Position numbers and translations under genes: made by a program
Notes under the pieces: generated by a model
Told to the model about the DNA's origin: nothing
Seen by the model: the letters and a program-made list of their open reading frames with translations, nothing else
Databases searched by the model: none
Shown: piece by piece, positions 41,856-52,704 of the stretch
Layout: every line of letters starts with the position of its first letter
Numbering within the stretch: the first letter of the stretch is position 1
Assembly: GCA_031272775.1 (NCBI GenBank)
Contig: JAISTB010000033.1
Location: 1-53,182, forward strand
From: Fusobacteriaceae bacterium
GTDB taxonomy: Bacteria > Fusobacteriota > Fusobacteriia > Fusobacteriales > Fusobacteriaceae
Direction of reading: 5' to 3'
DNA: 53,182 nucleotides

Positions 41856-44189
41856 ATGGAACACAGCTATAAAGTGCTGGAATTTGACCGCCTGCGCGAA
41901 GATCTCGCCCAATACGCGGCGATTGAAAGCAATCAGGATAAAATCATCAACCTGAGCCCCTTCAAAGACATCAACCTCCTGAACCGGGAGCTTGACATCC
42001 TGAGGGATTTTATCGACTTCGTGACTTGGGACGGCGGCTTTGAAAGCGCCGGGATGAAAGATATTCCGGCCCTTACGGAAAAGACCCGGCTCATCGGAAC
42101 GTATTTCGAACCCGGGGACCTGTGGGACATCAACGTAAATCTGAGAATGCTGAGGCTTTTCAAGAACCGCCTCGACGACCTCGAAAAATACAAGGCCTTG
42201 AAAGAGCGCTTCCGGGATATGCCGGCGTTGCGGGTCATCGAGGACGCCGTCAACAACGCCATCGACAACAACAAGGAGATCCGGGACGAGGCGTCTCTGG
42301 ATCTTCGGGATATCCGGATCGGAAAAAAGGCCTTGGCGGCAAGCATCCGGAAAAAATTTGACGAGCTTTTTGAGCAGCCCCAGTTCGCCAACGCCTTTCA
42401 GGAGAGGATTGTGACCGAACGGGACGGCAGGAGCGTCGTTCCGGTCAAGATGGATTTCAAGGGCCTGATCAAGGGAATTGAACATGACCGTTCCTCGAGC
42501 GGACAGACGGTCTTTATCGAGCCCATGTCCATCGTTTCCCTCAACAATAAAATGCGGGAATTTGAAACCCGCGAAAAAGAAGAGATCAAAAAAATCCTGC
42601 TGCGCTTGACGGATCTCGTCCGAAGCCGCCGGGAAGAAGTCGATAAAGCCGGGGAAGCGATCCTCTACCTCGATACGCTGAACGCCCGGGCGCTTTTCGC
42701 GAGCGCGGGAAAATGCGTGATCCCCAAAATCAACAACCGCGAGATCCTCTCCCTTGCGGCCGCGCGCCATCCCTTTATCCCGGCCGACCGGGTCGTCCCG
42801 CTCAGCTTTGAGATCGGAAAAACCTATACGACGCTTTTGATCACGGGCCCGAACACCGGCGGCAAGACCGTGGCGCTCAAAACCGCGGGGCTTTTGACCC
42901 TGATGGCCCTTTCCGCCATCCCCGTCCCGGCCGCCGAAGAGACCAGCGTGGGCTTTTTCGGATCCATTTACGCCGATATCGGCGACGAGCAGAGCATAGA
43001 GCAGTCCCTCTCGTCCTTTTCGGCCCATCTCAAAAATATTCAGGAGATCTTCGAAAACGTGACGCGGACGTCCCTTGTTCTTCTGGACGAACTGGGCTCG
43101 GGCACGGACCCCATCGAAGGCTCGGCCTTTGCCATGGCGGCCATTGATTTTTTCAAGGAAAAGAAGTGCCGCTCGGTGATCACGACCCATTACAGCCAGG
43201 TCAAGGCCTACGGGTACAACGATCCTGAAATCGAGACGGCGTCCATGGAATTTGACGTCAATACCCTTTCCCCCACCTACCGGCTCCTCATGGGGATCCC
43301 GGGCGAGAGCAACGCCCTCACGATCGCCAGACGCCTGGGCGTAGCCGAAAGCGTCATCGAAAGGGCCCGGGGTTATATCAGCGACGACAACAAAAAAGTT
43401 GAAATCATGATTAAAAATATCCGCGATAAATCCGAAGAGCTGGACACCTTGAGGGCGCGGATCACCTTTCTTAAAGACGAGGCCCAGCGGGAAAAGGAAG
43501 ACTACGAGGAAAAACTCCGAACCCTCGAAAAAGAAAAGAACGAAATTCTCAAAGAAGCCTACGAAAAATCCGAGCGGATGGTCAAGGAAACCCAGGCCCG
43601 GGCCAACGCCATGATCGAAAATATCCGGCGCGAGGAAAACCGCAAGGAAGACTTGAAAAGCGTTCAGAAAAATCTCAATCTCCTCCGAAACGCGATTTTA
43701 CAGGAAAAAGAAAAAAACGTCGTCAGGAAAAAAACGCCCGAAGCGAAAATTCCCTATCAGGCCGGAGACAAGATCTTTATCGAAAGTCTCGCCCAATCGG
43801 GCGTCGTGATCAAGATCAACGCCGCCCGGGAATCGGCCCAGGTCCAGGCGGGGATCCTCAAGCTGGAAGTTCCCCTGTCCGACATCAAGGCGCTCAAGGA
43901 GGAAAAGAAAAAGAAATTCATCCCCATGGCCCGGATCCAGACCCGGGTCCGGAACGAGATCGACGTCCGCGGGAAAATGGTGGACGAGGCGGTCTATGAG
44001 ATCGAGAATTATCTCGACCGGGCCGTCATGAATTCCTACAACGAGGTCTATATCATCCACGGCAAAGGAACCGGCGCGCTCCGGGAGGGGATTTTGAAAT
44101 ACCTCAAGGCCTGTCCCTATGTCAGCGAATTTCGGATCGGCAACCAGAACGAGGGGGGATTGGGATGCACGGTAGCCACGCTCAAATGA
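41856..44189 (+). CDS. mutS2: MutS2 family ATPase / endonuclease
   Basis: A 777-residue MutS2. The N-terminal core and clamp helices run to about 320; then GPNTGGKTVALKTAGL (Walker A), the SSFSAHLKNI region, LVLLDELGSGTDP (Walker B) and TTHYSQVKAYG; a long coiled coil (about 520-620); and a C-terminal Smr domain with IDVRGKMVDEAV and IIHGKGTGALREG, the nuclease/ribosome-acting part. MutS2 suppresses recombination or splits stalled ribosomes, depending on species. No mismatch-recognition domain is present, as normal. It overlaps the start of ispD. Confidence 0.93.
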   Translation: MEHSYKVLEFDRLREDLAQYAAIESNQDKIINLSPFKDINLLNRELDILRDFIDFVTWDGGFESAGMKDIPALTEKTRLIGTYFEPGDLWDINVNLRMLRLFKNRLDDLEKYKALKERFRDMPALRVIEDAVNNAIDNNKEIRDEASLDLRDIRIGKKALAASIRKKFDELFEQPQFANAFQERIVTERDGRSVVPVKMDFKGLIKGIEHDRSSSGQTVFIEPMSIVSLNNKMREFETREKEEIKKILLRLTDLVRSRREEVDKAGEAILYLDTLNARALFASAGKCVIPKINNREILSLAAARHPFIPADRVVPLSFEIGKTYTTLLITGPNTGGKTVALKTAGLLTLMALSAIPVPAAEETSVGFFGSIYADIGDEQSIEQSLSSFSAHLKNIQEIFENVTRTSLVLLDELGSGTDPIEGSAFAMAAIDFFKEKKCRSVITTHYSQVKAYGYNDPEIETASMEFDVNTLSPTYRLLMGIPGESNALTIARRLGVAESVIERARGYISDDNKKVEIMIKNIRDKSEELDTLRARITFLKDEAQREKEDYEEKLRTLEKEKNEILKEAYEKSERMVKETQARANAMIENIRREENRKEDLKSVQKNLNLLRNAILQEKEKNVVRKKTPEAKIPYQAGDKIFIESLAQSGVVIKINAARESAQVQAGILKLEVPLSDIKALKEEKKKKFIPMARIQTRVRNEIDVRGKMVDEAVYEIENYLDRAVMNSYNEVYIIHGKGTGALREGILKYLKACPYVSEFRIGNQNEGGLGCTVATLK

Positions 44190-44878
44190 AAGTCGTTTTC
44201 GTAGTGGCGGCGGCGGGGGCTGGCACGCGCATGGGCGCGGGCTTCCCCAAGCAATTCCTCACCCACGGCGGAAAGGCGCTCTTCCTCTGGCCCACTCTCT
44301 GCGCCGAAAAATGCGCGGTCGTCGACGCCATTTTCGTGATTTCCCCCGGAGCGTACGTGGAAAAAATCCGGGACCTCTGCGCGGCCGAAGGCATTACGAA
44401 GCTGCGGGCAGTTGTCCCCGGCGGAAGCGAACGGCAGGAGTCCATCCGGAAGACCCTTGAGGCCCTGGAAAGCTATGATCCCGATCCCGGGACGCTGATC
44501 TTTATCCAGGACGGCGTCAGGATCTTTTGCAAGGAAAAATACATTACGGAATGCGCGGCGGCTCTGGAGGCCGATGAGACGCTGGACGGCCTCGTGGTCG
44601 GCGTCCCCGTCAAGGATACGATCAAAATCGTTGATGAGGCGGGATTTATCGTAAATACGCCCGAGCGGAAAAGACTTTTTGCGGCCAATACGCCCCAGGT
44701 CTTCCGTTGGGGAATATTGAAGCGGGCCTATGACGAAGCGGCCCGTCAGGGCCGGATGTCCACGGACGACGCTCAGCTCGTGGAGGCGGCGGGCGGCCGC
44801 GTCAGAATCCTCCCGGGGGATTACGACAACGTGAAAATTACGACCGAAGAAGATCTCCGGTATCTCGACAGAACCTGA
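44165..44878 (+). CDS. ispD: 2-C-methyl-D-erythritol 4-phosphate cytidylyltransferase
   Basis: A 237-residue enzyme of the MEP isoprenoid pathway that joins MEP to CMP. AAGAGTRMGAGFPKQFL near the N-terminus is the CTP-binding signature; VVPGGSERQESIRKTL, FIQDGVRIF and GVPVKDTIK follow, and TTEEDL near the end. The ATG at 44165 has AGGGGGG six bases upstream, within the end of mutS2. The ATG at 44186, which overlaps the mutS2 stop as ATGA, is the alternative and would remove seven residues. Confidence 0.9.
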   Translation: MHGSHAQMKVVFVVAAAGAGTRMGAGFPKQFLTHGGKALFLWPTLCAEKCAVVDAIFVISPGAYVEKIRDLCAAEGITKLRAVVPGGSERQESIRKTLEALESYDPDPGTLIFIQDGVRIFCKEKYITECAAALEADETLDGLVVGVPVKDTIKIVDEAGFIVNTPERKRLFAANTPQVFRWGILKRAYDEAARQGRMSTDDAQLVEAAGGRVRILPGDYDNVKITTEEDLRYLDRT

Positions 44879-44894
44879 AAAGAAGGGAAAATAC

Positions 44895-46313
44895 ATGAAA
44901 AAAGTATTGCGCAGGCTTATCTCGCTGATCGGGGCGACGGGAATCGCCTTTTTCGGCTGGCGCTTCAAGATCAAAAACGCGCCTTCGGACTATGTGGACC
45001 TGACCACAAAGGCCATCGTCGCCATGGAAGGCGTAAAAAAGAAGAACTTCGCGGAAATCCGGCCCTTTGCGGAAGCGGTGTTTCCGGAACTCAGCGCCGA
45101 AGATTTCGATGCCCTGGAACAAAATAAAAAATATATAAAAAAACTCTGGTTTATCCTCGACGGGACGGCGGCAAAAAAGGATATCCCCATCCTTGTGGCG
45201 GATCCCGGCCTGTATTATTATCCGCTGCTCATGAGGCTCAAGACCTTCCTCGACGGGGAAAAGGGCGTCTACAGGCTGAAGGAGGAATTTCTCGCCGAAG
45301 CGGGGGATCAAGCGGCCTTCCTGAGGACGCTCCGCTGCAATTTTGCCAACGGGCTCATTTTTGTGGGACAGGAGGCCGAAGACATCGCCTATTTTCAGAA
45401 AAAACCCGAACGGCGGGATAAGGTCAGGAGCGGCGAACGGAAAAAAGACCCCATGGTTATCCTTGAAGATCAAAAGTGCGAGCGGATCAGGAGTCTGATC
45501 ACGGAACAGGAAAAAAAGTTCGTGACGGCGGTCTATGATTTTCCCGGGGAAAACGCCCTCGGACTCGATATGGCGGCGGCGACCCTGGACGCCGGGGCCT
45601 TGACGTTTACGGCGGAAGCCTTGCTGCTCTTTGACCGGGAGATCGTCTCCCCCTTTTACGATTCTTCCGACGAAAGAAAACTCACGAAGCTCAAGGGGAC
45701 GAGCTGGATCTATCTTTCGCTCCGAAATTTTTCCGATATCGAGGCCATCCTCATGACCTACGATGTCCTGACGGAACTCGGGGACGATCCCGAAAAAGCC
45801 GCGCGTATGCTCTCGGGCCCCTATCGGGTCAATAATTCCACCAAGGAGGCGCTCTTTTTTATCGAACTGCTGAGCGGCGTTTCGATCGCAAAGGAACTGG
45901 CCAATATCGACCGGGAAATCCTCTTTTCCCCCGACGAGCGCACGCTCTCCGCGGCGCTGAAGGATACGGACCGCGCCGGCAAACTGACGGGGAAACTGAA
46001 GGTCGGAGGGGACGCGCTAACCGTGGACGCCGCCAAAAAGATTGTAAACGTGAAAATTTCGGCGCTGAATATGCTTCCGTCGCCTGCGGAACCCACGGCG
46101 GAAACGCTGATCCCCGTACTCAAAAAGCAATTCTTCTCAGCGAGAATCGCGACTTCCCTTTTGACGCCATTTTTGGAGGACGGTTGGGAAGCGCTCCGGA
46201 TGTTTCCGGAAATCAGCGGCAAAGGATCGGGGAACCGCGTGGAAATCAAGGCTTCCTGTACTCTCGAAGCGTATGCGCGGGAGCTCGGGGCCCTGAAAAA
46301 GAAAAATCCGTAA
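44895..46313 (+). CDS. Unknown membrane-anchored protein between ispD and cysS
   Basis: A 472-residue protein I do not recognise. Residues about 8-22 (LISLIGATGIAFFGW) form one membrane helix or uncleaved signal after a basic start, so the rest is probably periplasmic. The body has no Cys cluster, nucleotide motif or repeat; stretches such as DIPILVADPGLYYYPLLMRLKTF and LKGTSWIYLSLRNFSDIEAI look globular and mixed alpha/beta. It lies 16 bases after ispD and is co-directional, so it is likely co-transcribed. It could be a lineage-specific envelope protein. Confidence 0.6.
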   Translation: MKKVLRRLISLIGATGIAFFGWRFKIKNAPSDYVDLTTKAIVAMEGVKKKNFAEIRPFAEAVFPELSAEDFDALEQNKKYIKKLWFILDGTAAKKDIPILVADPGLYYYPLLMRLKTFLDGEKGVYRLKEEFLAEAGDQAAFLRTLRCNFANGLIFVGQEAEDIAYFQKKPERRDKVRSGERKKDPMVILEDQKCERIRSLITEQEKKFVTAVYDFPGENALGLDMAAATLDAGALTFTAEALLLFDREIVSPFYDSSDERKLTKLKGTSWIYLSLRNFSDIEAILMTYDVLTELGDDPEKAARMLSGPYRVNNSTKEALFFIELLSGVSIAKELANIDREILFSPDERTLSAALKDTDRAGKLTGKLKVGGDALTVDAAKKIVNVKISALNMLPSPAEPTAETLIPVLKKQFFSARIATSLLTPFLEDGWEALRMFPEISGKGSGNRVEIKASCTLEAYARELGALKKKNP

Positions 46314-46329
46314 AACAAAAGGGAAACAG

Positions 46330-46359
46330 TTGACAATCGGGACAAAGTAAGCATATAAT
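46330..46359 (+). promoter_or_regulatory. Promoter of cysS operon
   Basis: TTGACA (46330-46335), 18 bases, TATAAT (46354-46359), 38 bases before the cysS start. No T-box-like leader fits in this short space. Confidence 0.75.
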
Positions 46360-46397
46360 GATACTATAAGCGATTCAAGAAAAAAACGGAGGATGTT

Positions 46398-47809
<1,412 letters not shown>

Positions 47810-47822
<13 letters not shown>

Positions 47823-48205
47823 CGAAACTTCTCGCCGGCAATGAAATCAGCGGGATTTCCCTTGCCTATGTGGGCGACGCCGTCTGGGAATTATTTGTCA
47901 GAAAATATTACGTCGCGAGGAGTCTAAATGTAAGGACCCTGAACCGAAAGGTCAAGGCCCTGGTCAACGCGAAAAAGCAAAGCGCGCTCTACCGCCGGAT
48001 GCTCCCTGAGCTGGCGCCCCAATGGCGGGAGTACGGAAGAAAAGGAAAAAACGCCAATATCAAGACATATCCCCGTTCCTGCACACAGCTGGAATATCGG
48101 GAAGCCACGGCATTCGAGGCCGTGATCGCAAGTCTGTATATCAATGGAAAAACCGCGATGATCGGGGAGATCGTCAAAAAATTCGCAGAGGAGGAAACGC
48201 AATGA
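47810..48205 (+). CDS. mrnC: Mini-ribonuclease III
   Basis: A 131-residue RNase III domain without a dsRNA-binding domain. ISLAYVGDAVWELFVR holds the signature with the catalytic Asp, and EYREATAFEAVIASLYI the second acidic helix. Mini-III matures 23S rRNA ends. It begins inside the end of cysS and ends overlapping mreB by ATGA, so all three are translated in series. Confidence 0.92.
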
Positions 48206-49227
48206 ATTTTCCGTTTATGTCAAACAGGAGCATCGGGATCGACCTGGGGACAGCCAACACACTGATTTACAGCAAAAAACACAAAAAGATCATCCTGAAC
48301 GAACCCTCGGTGGTGGCCATCGAGCGGGAGACGAAAAAGGTGCTCGCCGTGGGAAACGAAGCGAAAGAGATGATCGGCAAGACCCCGGGATCCATTGTGG
48401 CGGTGAAACCCCTGAGCGAAGGCGTGATCGCCGATTACGACATTACCGAAGCCATGATCAAGCATTTCATCACGAAAGTTTTCGGAAAATATCATTTCTT
48501 CCTGCCTGAAATCATGCTTTGCGTGCCCATCGACGTGACGGACGTGGAAAAACGCGCGGTTCTGGAAGCGGCCATAAACGCGGGCGCCAAGACGGCCTAT
48601 CTGATCGAGGAAGGCCGGGCGGCGGCTCTGGGCGCGGGCCTCGATATCTCGGCGCCCGAAGGAAATATGATCATCGATATCGGCGGCGGTTCCACAGACG
48701 TCGCGATCCTTTCGCTGGGCAATACCGTCGTCTGCAGGACCATCCGGACCGCGGGCAACAATTTTGACAACGACATCGTCAAATATGTGAAAAAGACCCA
48801 TAATCTGGCTATCGGCGAGCGCATGGCCGAAGACATCAAGATCAAAATCGGATCGGCCATTCCCCTCGAAGAGGAAGAGCAGATGATCATCAAAGGACGG
48901 GATTTGATTATGGGCCTTCCGAAACCGGTTACGATCAGCTCCGAAGAGGTGCGGGAAGCCATGATGGAATCCCTGATGCAGATCGTGGAATGCGTCAAAT
49001 CCGTACTGGAGCAGGCGCCCCCCGAGCTCGCCTCGGATATCGTCGACAACGGCATCGTCATGACCGGCGGCGGCTCTCTCGTGCGCAATTTCCCCAAGAT
49101 GATATCGACCTACACCAACCTTCCGGTACGACTGGCCGAAGCTCCTCTGGAAAGCGTTGTGCGCGGCGCGGGGATGGCCCTTGATCTGCTGGACAAACTG
49201 AAAAAAATCGACAAGGCAGTACGCTGA
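48202..49227 (+). CDS. mreB: Rod shape protein MreB
   Basis: A 341-residue actin homologue that forms membrane-bound filaments guiding wall synthesis. IGIDLGTANTLIY is phosphate loop 1, IIDIGGGSTDVAIL phosphate loop 2, and GIVMTGGGSLVRNFP the adenosine region. The N-terminal NFPFM could be part of a membrane-binding segment. GAGGAGGAA precedes the ATG, which overlaps mrnC. mreC and mreD do not follow; holB does. The cell is expected to be rod-shaped or elongate. Confidence 0.93.
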   Translation: MNFPFMSNRSIGIDLGTANTLIYSKKHKKIILNEPSVVAIERETKKVLAVGNEAKEMIGKTPGSIVAVKPLSEGVIADYDITEAMIKHFITKVFGKYHFFLPEIMLCVPIDVTDVEKRAVLEAAINAGAKTAYLIEEGRAAALGAGLDISAPEGNMIIDIGGGSTDVAILSLGNTVVCRTIRTAGNNFDNDIVKYVKKTHNLAIGERMAEDIKIKIGSAIPLEEEEQMIIKGRDLIMGLPKPVTISSEEVREAMMESLMQIVECVKSVLEQAPPELASDIVDNGIVMTGGGSLVRNFPKMISTYTNLPVRLAEAPLESVVRGAGMALDLLDKLKKIDKAVR

Positions 49228-50135
49228 TGATCAATGACGCCATCGCAAGCGAAAGCCTGCGGAATATTTTGAAAAACGAGCTCAAATCAGGGAGAACCTT
49301 CGGAACGTGGCTCTTTTACGGAAAGGACAGGGATCAGGCCTTCAAGAGCGCGCTGGTCCTGGCAAAGGGCCTTTGCTGTGACACGATGAAAGGCGATTTT
49401 TGTGACGAATGTCCCACGTGCCGCAAGATCAACCACGGGGTCTACAGCGACCTCGAGGTGGTCGAGGATCCGACGGGAATCAAGGTTGACGCCGTCCGGG
49501 AAATGATACAGAAGTCTTCGGTGACCTCCTTTGAGGGGAAAAACAAGATTTTCATCCTGAAGGACGTCGGAAATATCAATAAATACGCGGCAAACGCGCT
49601 GCTGAAACTGATCGAGGAACCCTATCCCCATTGTTTTTATATTCTTTTGAGCGATACGCTCAATATCCTGCCGACGATCAAGTCCCGCTGCGCCATTGTC
49701 CGGATTCCGGAGTTGTCGGCGGAGGAACTGGACGTCCCCGAACCCATATACCGGTTTTTCCTGGGCGCCAGCGCCGATATCGCGGCCTGGAAGCAATCGG
49801 AAATCAATCTCGCCCAGGACATCCCCTACGACAAGATCGGCGTGTATCTGCGAAAATACGCCGAAGAGAACGATTTTTTCAGCAAAGTCTGTATCTATAA
49901 GGCCATCCGGAGTTTTTTGGACAACCGTCCCTACCTGACGCTGAAGGACAAGCTTCAATTTACGGAAGATATCGCGAAAAACAGCAACAACCGCGAACTT
50001 CTGAAAGAGCTGATCCGCTACGCCGTCTATGCCCAGAGCTATGCCGAGGGACTTGAAGCCCGGCTGGAGGTCAAAGCCATGTTGCGTTTTCCGGTCAATA
50101 TGAAGCTGGCCCTCATGCAGATTTTTACAAACTGA
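49227..50135 (+). CDS. holB: DNA polymerase III delta-prime-like clamp-loader subunit
   Basis: A 302-residue protein of the delta-prime / DnaX N-terminal type. It has FYGKDRDQAFKSA where the Walker A would be (degenerate, as in delta-prime), zinc cysteines CCDT..CDECPTC, VDAVREMIQKSS, FILKDVGNINKYAANALLKLIEEPY and LPTIKSRC with the arginine-finger region SRC. It helps load the sliding clamp. It starts at TGATGA overlap with mreB, so it is translationally coupled. Confidence 0.85.
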   Translation: MINDAIASESLRNILKNELKSGRTFGTWLFYGKDRDQAFKSALVLAKGLCCDTMKGDFCDECPTCRKINHGVYSDLEVVEDPTGIKVDAVREMIQKSSVTSFEGKNKIFILKDVGNINKYAANALLKLIEEPYPHCFYILLSDTLNILPTIKSRCAIVRIPELSAEELDVPEPIYRFFLGASADIAAWKQSEINLAQDIPYDKIGVYLRKYAEENDFFSKVCIYKAIRSFLDNRPYLTLKDKLQFTEDIAKNSNNRELLKELIRYAVYAQSYAEGLEARLEVKAMLRFPVNMKLALMQIFTN

Positions 50136-50147
50136 AATTTTTTCTGC

Positions 50148-50168
50148 GCGAAAATCCCCAATTTTCGC
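50148..50168. other. Hairpin after holB
   Basis: GCGAAAAT and ATTTTCGC form an 8-base stem around CCCCA, with no T-run after it; a T-run lies before it. It may protect or process the 3' end rather than terminate. Confidence 0.5.
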
Positions 50169-50208
50169 GGAAGTTTACCGGAATAATCAGAAATATCAAA
50201 AATAACTG

Positions 50209-50237
50209 TTGATTTATTTTAAAAAATAAGGTATCAT
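50209..50237 (+). promoter_or_regulatory. Promoter of the tRNA-Val/tRNA-Cys unit
   Basis: TTGATT (50209-50214), 17 bases, TATCAT (50232-50237), 22 bases before the mature tRNA-Val 5' end. Confidence 0.7.
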
Positions 50238-50258
50238 AATAAGGCAAAGGAGTCATGC

Positions 50259-50334
50259 GGTCGCTTAGCTCAGTTGGGAGAGCGTCTGCCTTACAAGCAG
50301 AGGGTCATAGGTTCGAGTCCTATAGCGACCACCA
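50259..50334 (+). tRNA. tRNA-Val (UAC)
   Basis: Acceptor GGTCGCT pairs with AGCGACC, discriminator A, encoded CCA. D arm TAGCTCAGTTGGGAGAGC, anticodon loop CTTACAA with TAC, T arm GTTCGAGTC. A full cloverleaf of 76 bases. Confidence 0.95.
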
Positions 50335-50353
50335 TCCATTATTTTGATAACGG

Positions 50354-50427
<74 letters not shown>

Positions 50428-50487
50428 AAAAGTTTTTTTCGGCAGCTATTTTGATAGGTGCTTTTTTTCTCTATACGGGAGGCTTTT

Positions 50488-51327
50488 ATGTATCGGCATC
50501 TGTTCGGCCCCGTGCCCTCGAGGCGCCTGGGGGTATCACTGGGCGTGGATTTGGTCACGGCCAAGACCTGTAATCTCGACTGCGTTTTTTGCGAATGCGG
50601 AAAGACGGAGAAACTCACGTTGACGCGGGGGGTGTTCAAAGATCCCGCGGAAGTAAAAAAAGAACTGAAGGAGGCGCTGGCGGCCTTCCGGCCCAATTAC
50701 GTCACATTTTCCGGCGCGGGGGAACCGACGCTGTCCCTGAGCCTCGGCGGGATCCTGCGGGATCTCAGGCAAGACGACCGCGTCAAGACCGCGGTCATCA
50801 CAAACGGACTCCTCTTTTCGGATCCGGCAGTCCGGGAGGACCTTATGGCGGCGGATCTCATCCTTACGAAAATCAACAGCGTTCGCAAAGAGACCTTTGA
50901 CCGGATCTGTCGCGGCGCGGAAACGGATCTGACGGCTTTTACGGATAATTTACGGGCCTTTTGCGGGGCTTTTCCGGGGGAAATTTACCTCGAAACCTTT
51001 ATCATCGAAGGGCTGAACGACGGCGATGAAGAAATCGCGGATCTGACGGCCTTTGTGAAGACGCTCCGGATCACGAAATGGCAGCTCAACACGCTGGCCC
51101 GGGCGGGGGCCGAGGACTGGGTCGCGCCCGCAAGCCCAGGCGTCATGAAGCGCATTCGGGAAAAAATCATTTCCCTCGGCTATGCGGCCGAAAAGATAGA
51201 AATCATCGGGGAAGTCAGGGAGCTTGCGGAAAAAATCGCGCCCGACGCCGAGCTGGTGAAAAATATGCGGGACAAGCGGGAATACGGGGAGGACGAATTC
51301 AAAAAAATTTTCAAGACCTCCGACTGA
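50488..51327 (+). CDS. Radical SAM protein
   Basis: A 279-residue radical SAM enzyme. The start GPVPSRRLGVSLGVD leads to CNLDCVFCECG, the CxxxCxxC Fe-S triad (around residues 31-38), and then TFSGAGEPTL, a SAM-binding strand. Later KWQLNTLAR and EKIEIIGEV. The family (COG0731-like) has unclear substrates. The ATG at 50488 follows GGGAGGCTTTT. It lies 60 bases after tRNA-Cys and 53 before ftsZ. Confidence 0.85.
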   Translation: MYRHLFGPVPSRRLGVSLGVDLVTAKTCNLDCVFCECGKTEKLTLTRGVFKDPAEVKKELKEALAAFRPNYVTFSGAGEPTLSLSLGGILRDLRQDDRVKTAVITNGLLFSDPAVREDLMAADLILTKINSVRKETFDRICRGAETDLTAFTDNLRAFCGAFPGEIYLETFIIEGLNDGDEEIADLTAFVKTLRITKWQLNTLARAGAEDWVAPASPGVMKRIREKIISLGYAAEKIEIIGEVRELAEKIAPDAELVKNMRDKREYGEDEFKKIFKTSD

Positions 51328-51380
51328 TCCGGGCGAGCAGGGCGTAAAGAAAGAAAACAGGGACTACGGGAGTGAAGTTC

Positions 51381-52463
51381 ATGATCGGCGGCATATTACA
51401 GATCAAAATCATATCGGTGGGCGGCGCCGGCGCGAGAATCCTGCGGGAACGGGGCAGTACCCCCTTCAACGTAAAATACATGGCCGTGGATTGCGCGTCT
51501 GACGACTTTGAAGAAGGGCTGATCGCCAACGAAAAGCTGGCTATCGGAGAGTGTCTCAACTTCGGGGACGTGCCCAAGGAAAACGCCAACGTCTGCGTCA
51601 AGGCCATGGAGGCGCGGGAAGAGATCGCGGCCGGATTTTTGAAGCAAACGGATCTGCTTTTTCTCGTGGCGGGCCTGGGCGGATCGACGGGATCGGGCGC
51701 GGCCCCGGTGATCATCCGTCTCGCGCGGCAAATGGGGATTCTGACGTTCGCGATCCTCGTCGAACCCTTTTCCTTTGAGGGACCTGTTCGTCGGAGCATT
51801 GCCAAATCGGCCCTGGGCATGGCGCGAAAATACGCCGACGCCACGCTCCTCATCCGGAACGACCAATTGTTCCGTCTGTTCAACATCCCCTGCAAGCTCG
51901 AAGACGCCTTTGATAAGGCGAACGGCATGATCCGGAAATGTATCGGAAATTTCTTCGATCTTCTGACGCTGCCGCGGACGCTGACCGTCGACATGAAAGA
52001 CGTGGAATTTATCCTGAAAAACGCGGGCGACGCCCTTTTCCTCTACGGGGAAGGGAACGGCTACGACCGGGCGAAAGAGGCTTTTTACAACGCGCTCAAC
52101 TTCACGATCAACGACCAACGGCTCTACGGCGCGAAAAAGGCGTTGCTCAACATCTACGCCAACGAGAGCCTGGAACTTCAGGAAATCGATCTGATCAAGG
52201 AATTGATCCGGGACGCAGCCGGCCCCATGCTCGAAGAGATCGTCAACGGCGTGACCGAAGACAAGAGCGTCGGGGACGGGATCCGGATCATCCTGATCGC
52301 GACCTATGAAAAAAAAGAACCCGGGCTTTCCTTTTTCGGGAAGACGCAAAAATCCGTCAAACCCGCCGACGAGGGAAAAATCGCGGAAGACAGAGATAAT
52401 TCCGGCCCGGGAAAGCCGAAAGGATCCGGAAAAATCAAGATTCCCGACTGGATAAAAGGATAG
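51381..52463 (+). CDS. ftsZ: Divergent cell-division tubulin FtsZ
   Basis: A 360-residue tubulin-like GTPase. The nucleotide loop reads GLGGSTGSGAAP (98-109): the third Gly of GGGTGTG is Ser and the last Thr is Ser. The first loop is VGGAGARILRE, lacking the usual GGGGNA. The T7 region is LTVDMKDVEF, keeping the two catalytic Asp but with Thr for Asn. The C-terminus has a flexible linker and a KIKIPDWIKG tail, like the FtsA/ZipA-binding peptide. GGGAG lies eight bases before the ATG at 51381; a GTG at 51372 is less likely. It lies outside any division cluster. Confidence 0.82.
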   Translation: MIGGILQIKIISVGGAGARILRERGSTPFNVKYMAVDCASDDFEEGLIANEKLAIGECLNFGDVPKENANVCVKAMEAREEIAAGFLKQTDLLFLVAGLGGSTGSGAAPVIIRLARQMGILTFAILVEPFSFEGPVRRSIAKSALGMARKYADATLLIRNDQLFRLFNIPCKLEDAFDKANGMIRKCIGNFFDLLTLPRTLTVDMKDVEFILKNAGDALFLYGEGNGYDRAKEAFYNALNFTINDQRLYGAKKALLNIYANESLELQEIDLIKELIRDAAGPMLEEIVNGVTEDKSVGDGIRIILIATYEKKEPGLSFFGKTQKSVKPADEGKIAEDRDNSGPGKPKGSGKIKIPDWIKG

Positions 52464-52483
52464 GGCGCAAAACAAAAAAAGGG

Positions 52484-52512
52484 TTGACAAATAGCGAAAA
52501 ATAATGTATTAT
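52484..52512 (+). promoter_or_regulatory. Promoter of the tRNA-Glu/tRNA-Tyr/tuf unit
   Basis: TTGACA (52484-52489), 17 bases, TATTAT (52507-52512), about 95 bases before tRNA-Glu. No separate strong promoter is seen before tuf, so read-through is likely. Confidence 0.75.
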
Positions 52513-52606
52513 AAATCTTGTGTCTTGTCGCGTTCGCTTATCCGGTGATGTTTCCGGTCATACGAAAGGGGATGTGTCCGGCCCGGCAGTGTCGTTACGC
52601 GCTTAC

Positions 52607-52681
52607 GGTCCCATCGTTCAGGGGTTAGGACATCAGATTTTCACTCTGGAGACAGGGGTTCGATTCCCCTTGGGACTACCA
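52607..52681 (+). tRNA. tRNA-Glu (UUC)
   Basis: Acceptor GGTCCCA pairs with TGGGACT (first pair G-U), encoded CCA. D arm GTTCAGGGGTTAGGAC, anticodon TTC, T arm GGTTCGATTCC. 75 bases. Confidence 0.93.
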
Positions 52682-52704
52682 ACAAAACAATATAGAGATC
52701 ACAT

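Noticed and set aside
41487-43190. 567-codon minus-strand frame opposite the autotransporter end and mutS2
   Set aside because: It spans two unrelated plus-strand genes, a terminator and a promoter, which a real gene would not.
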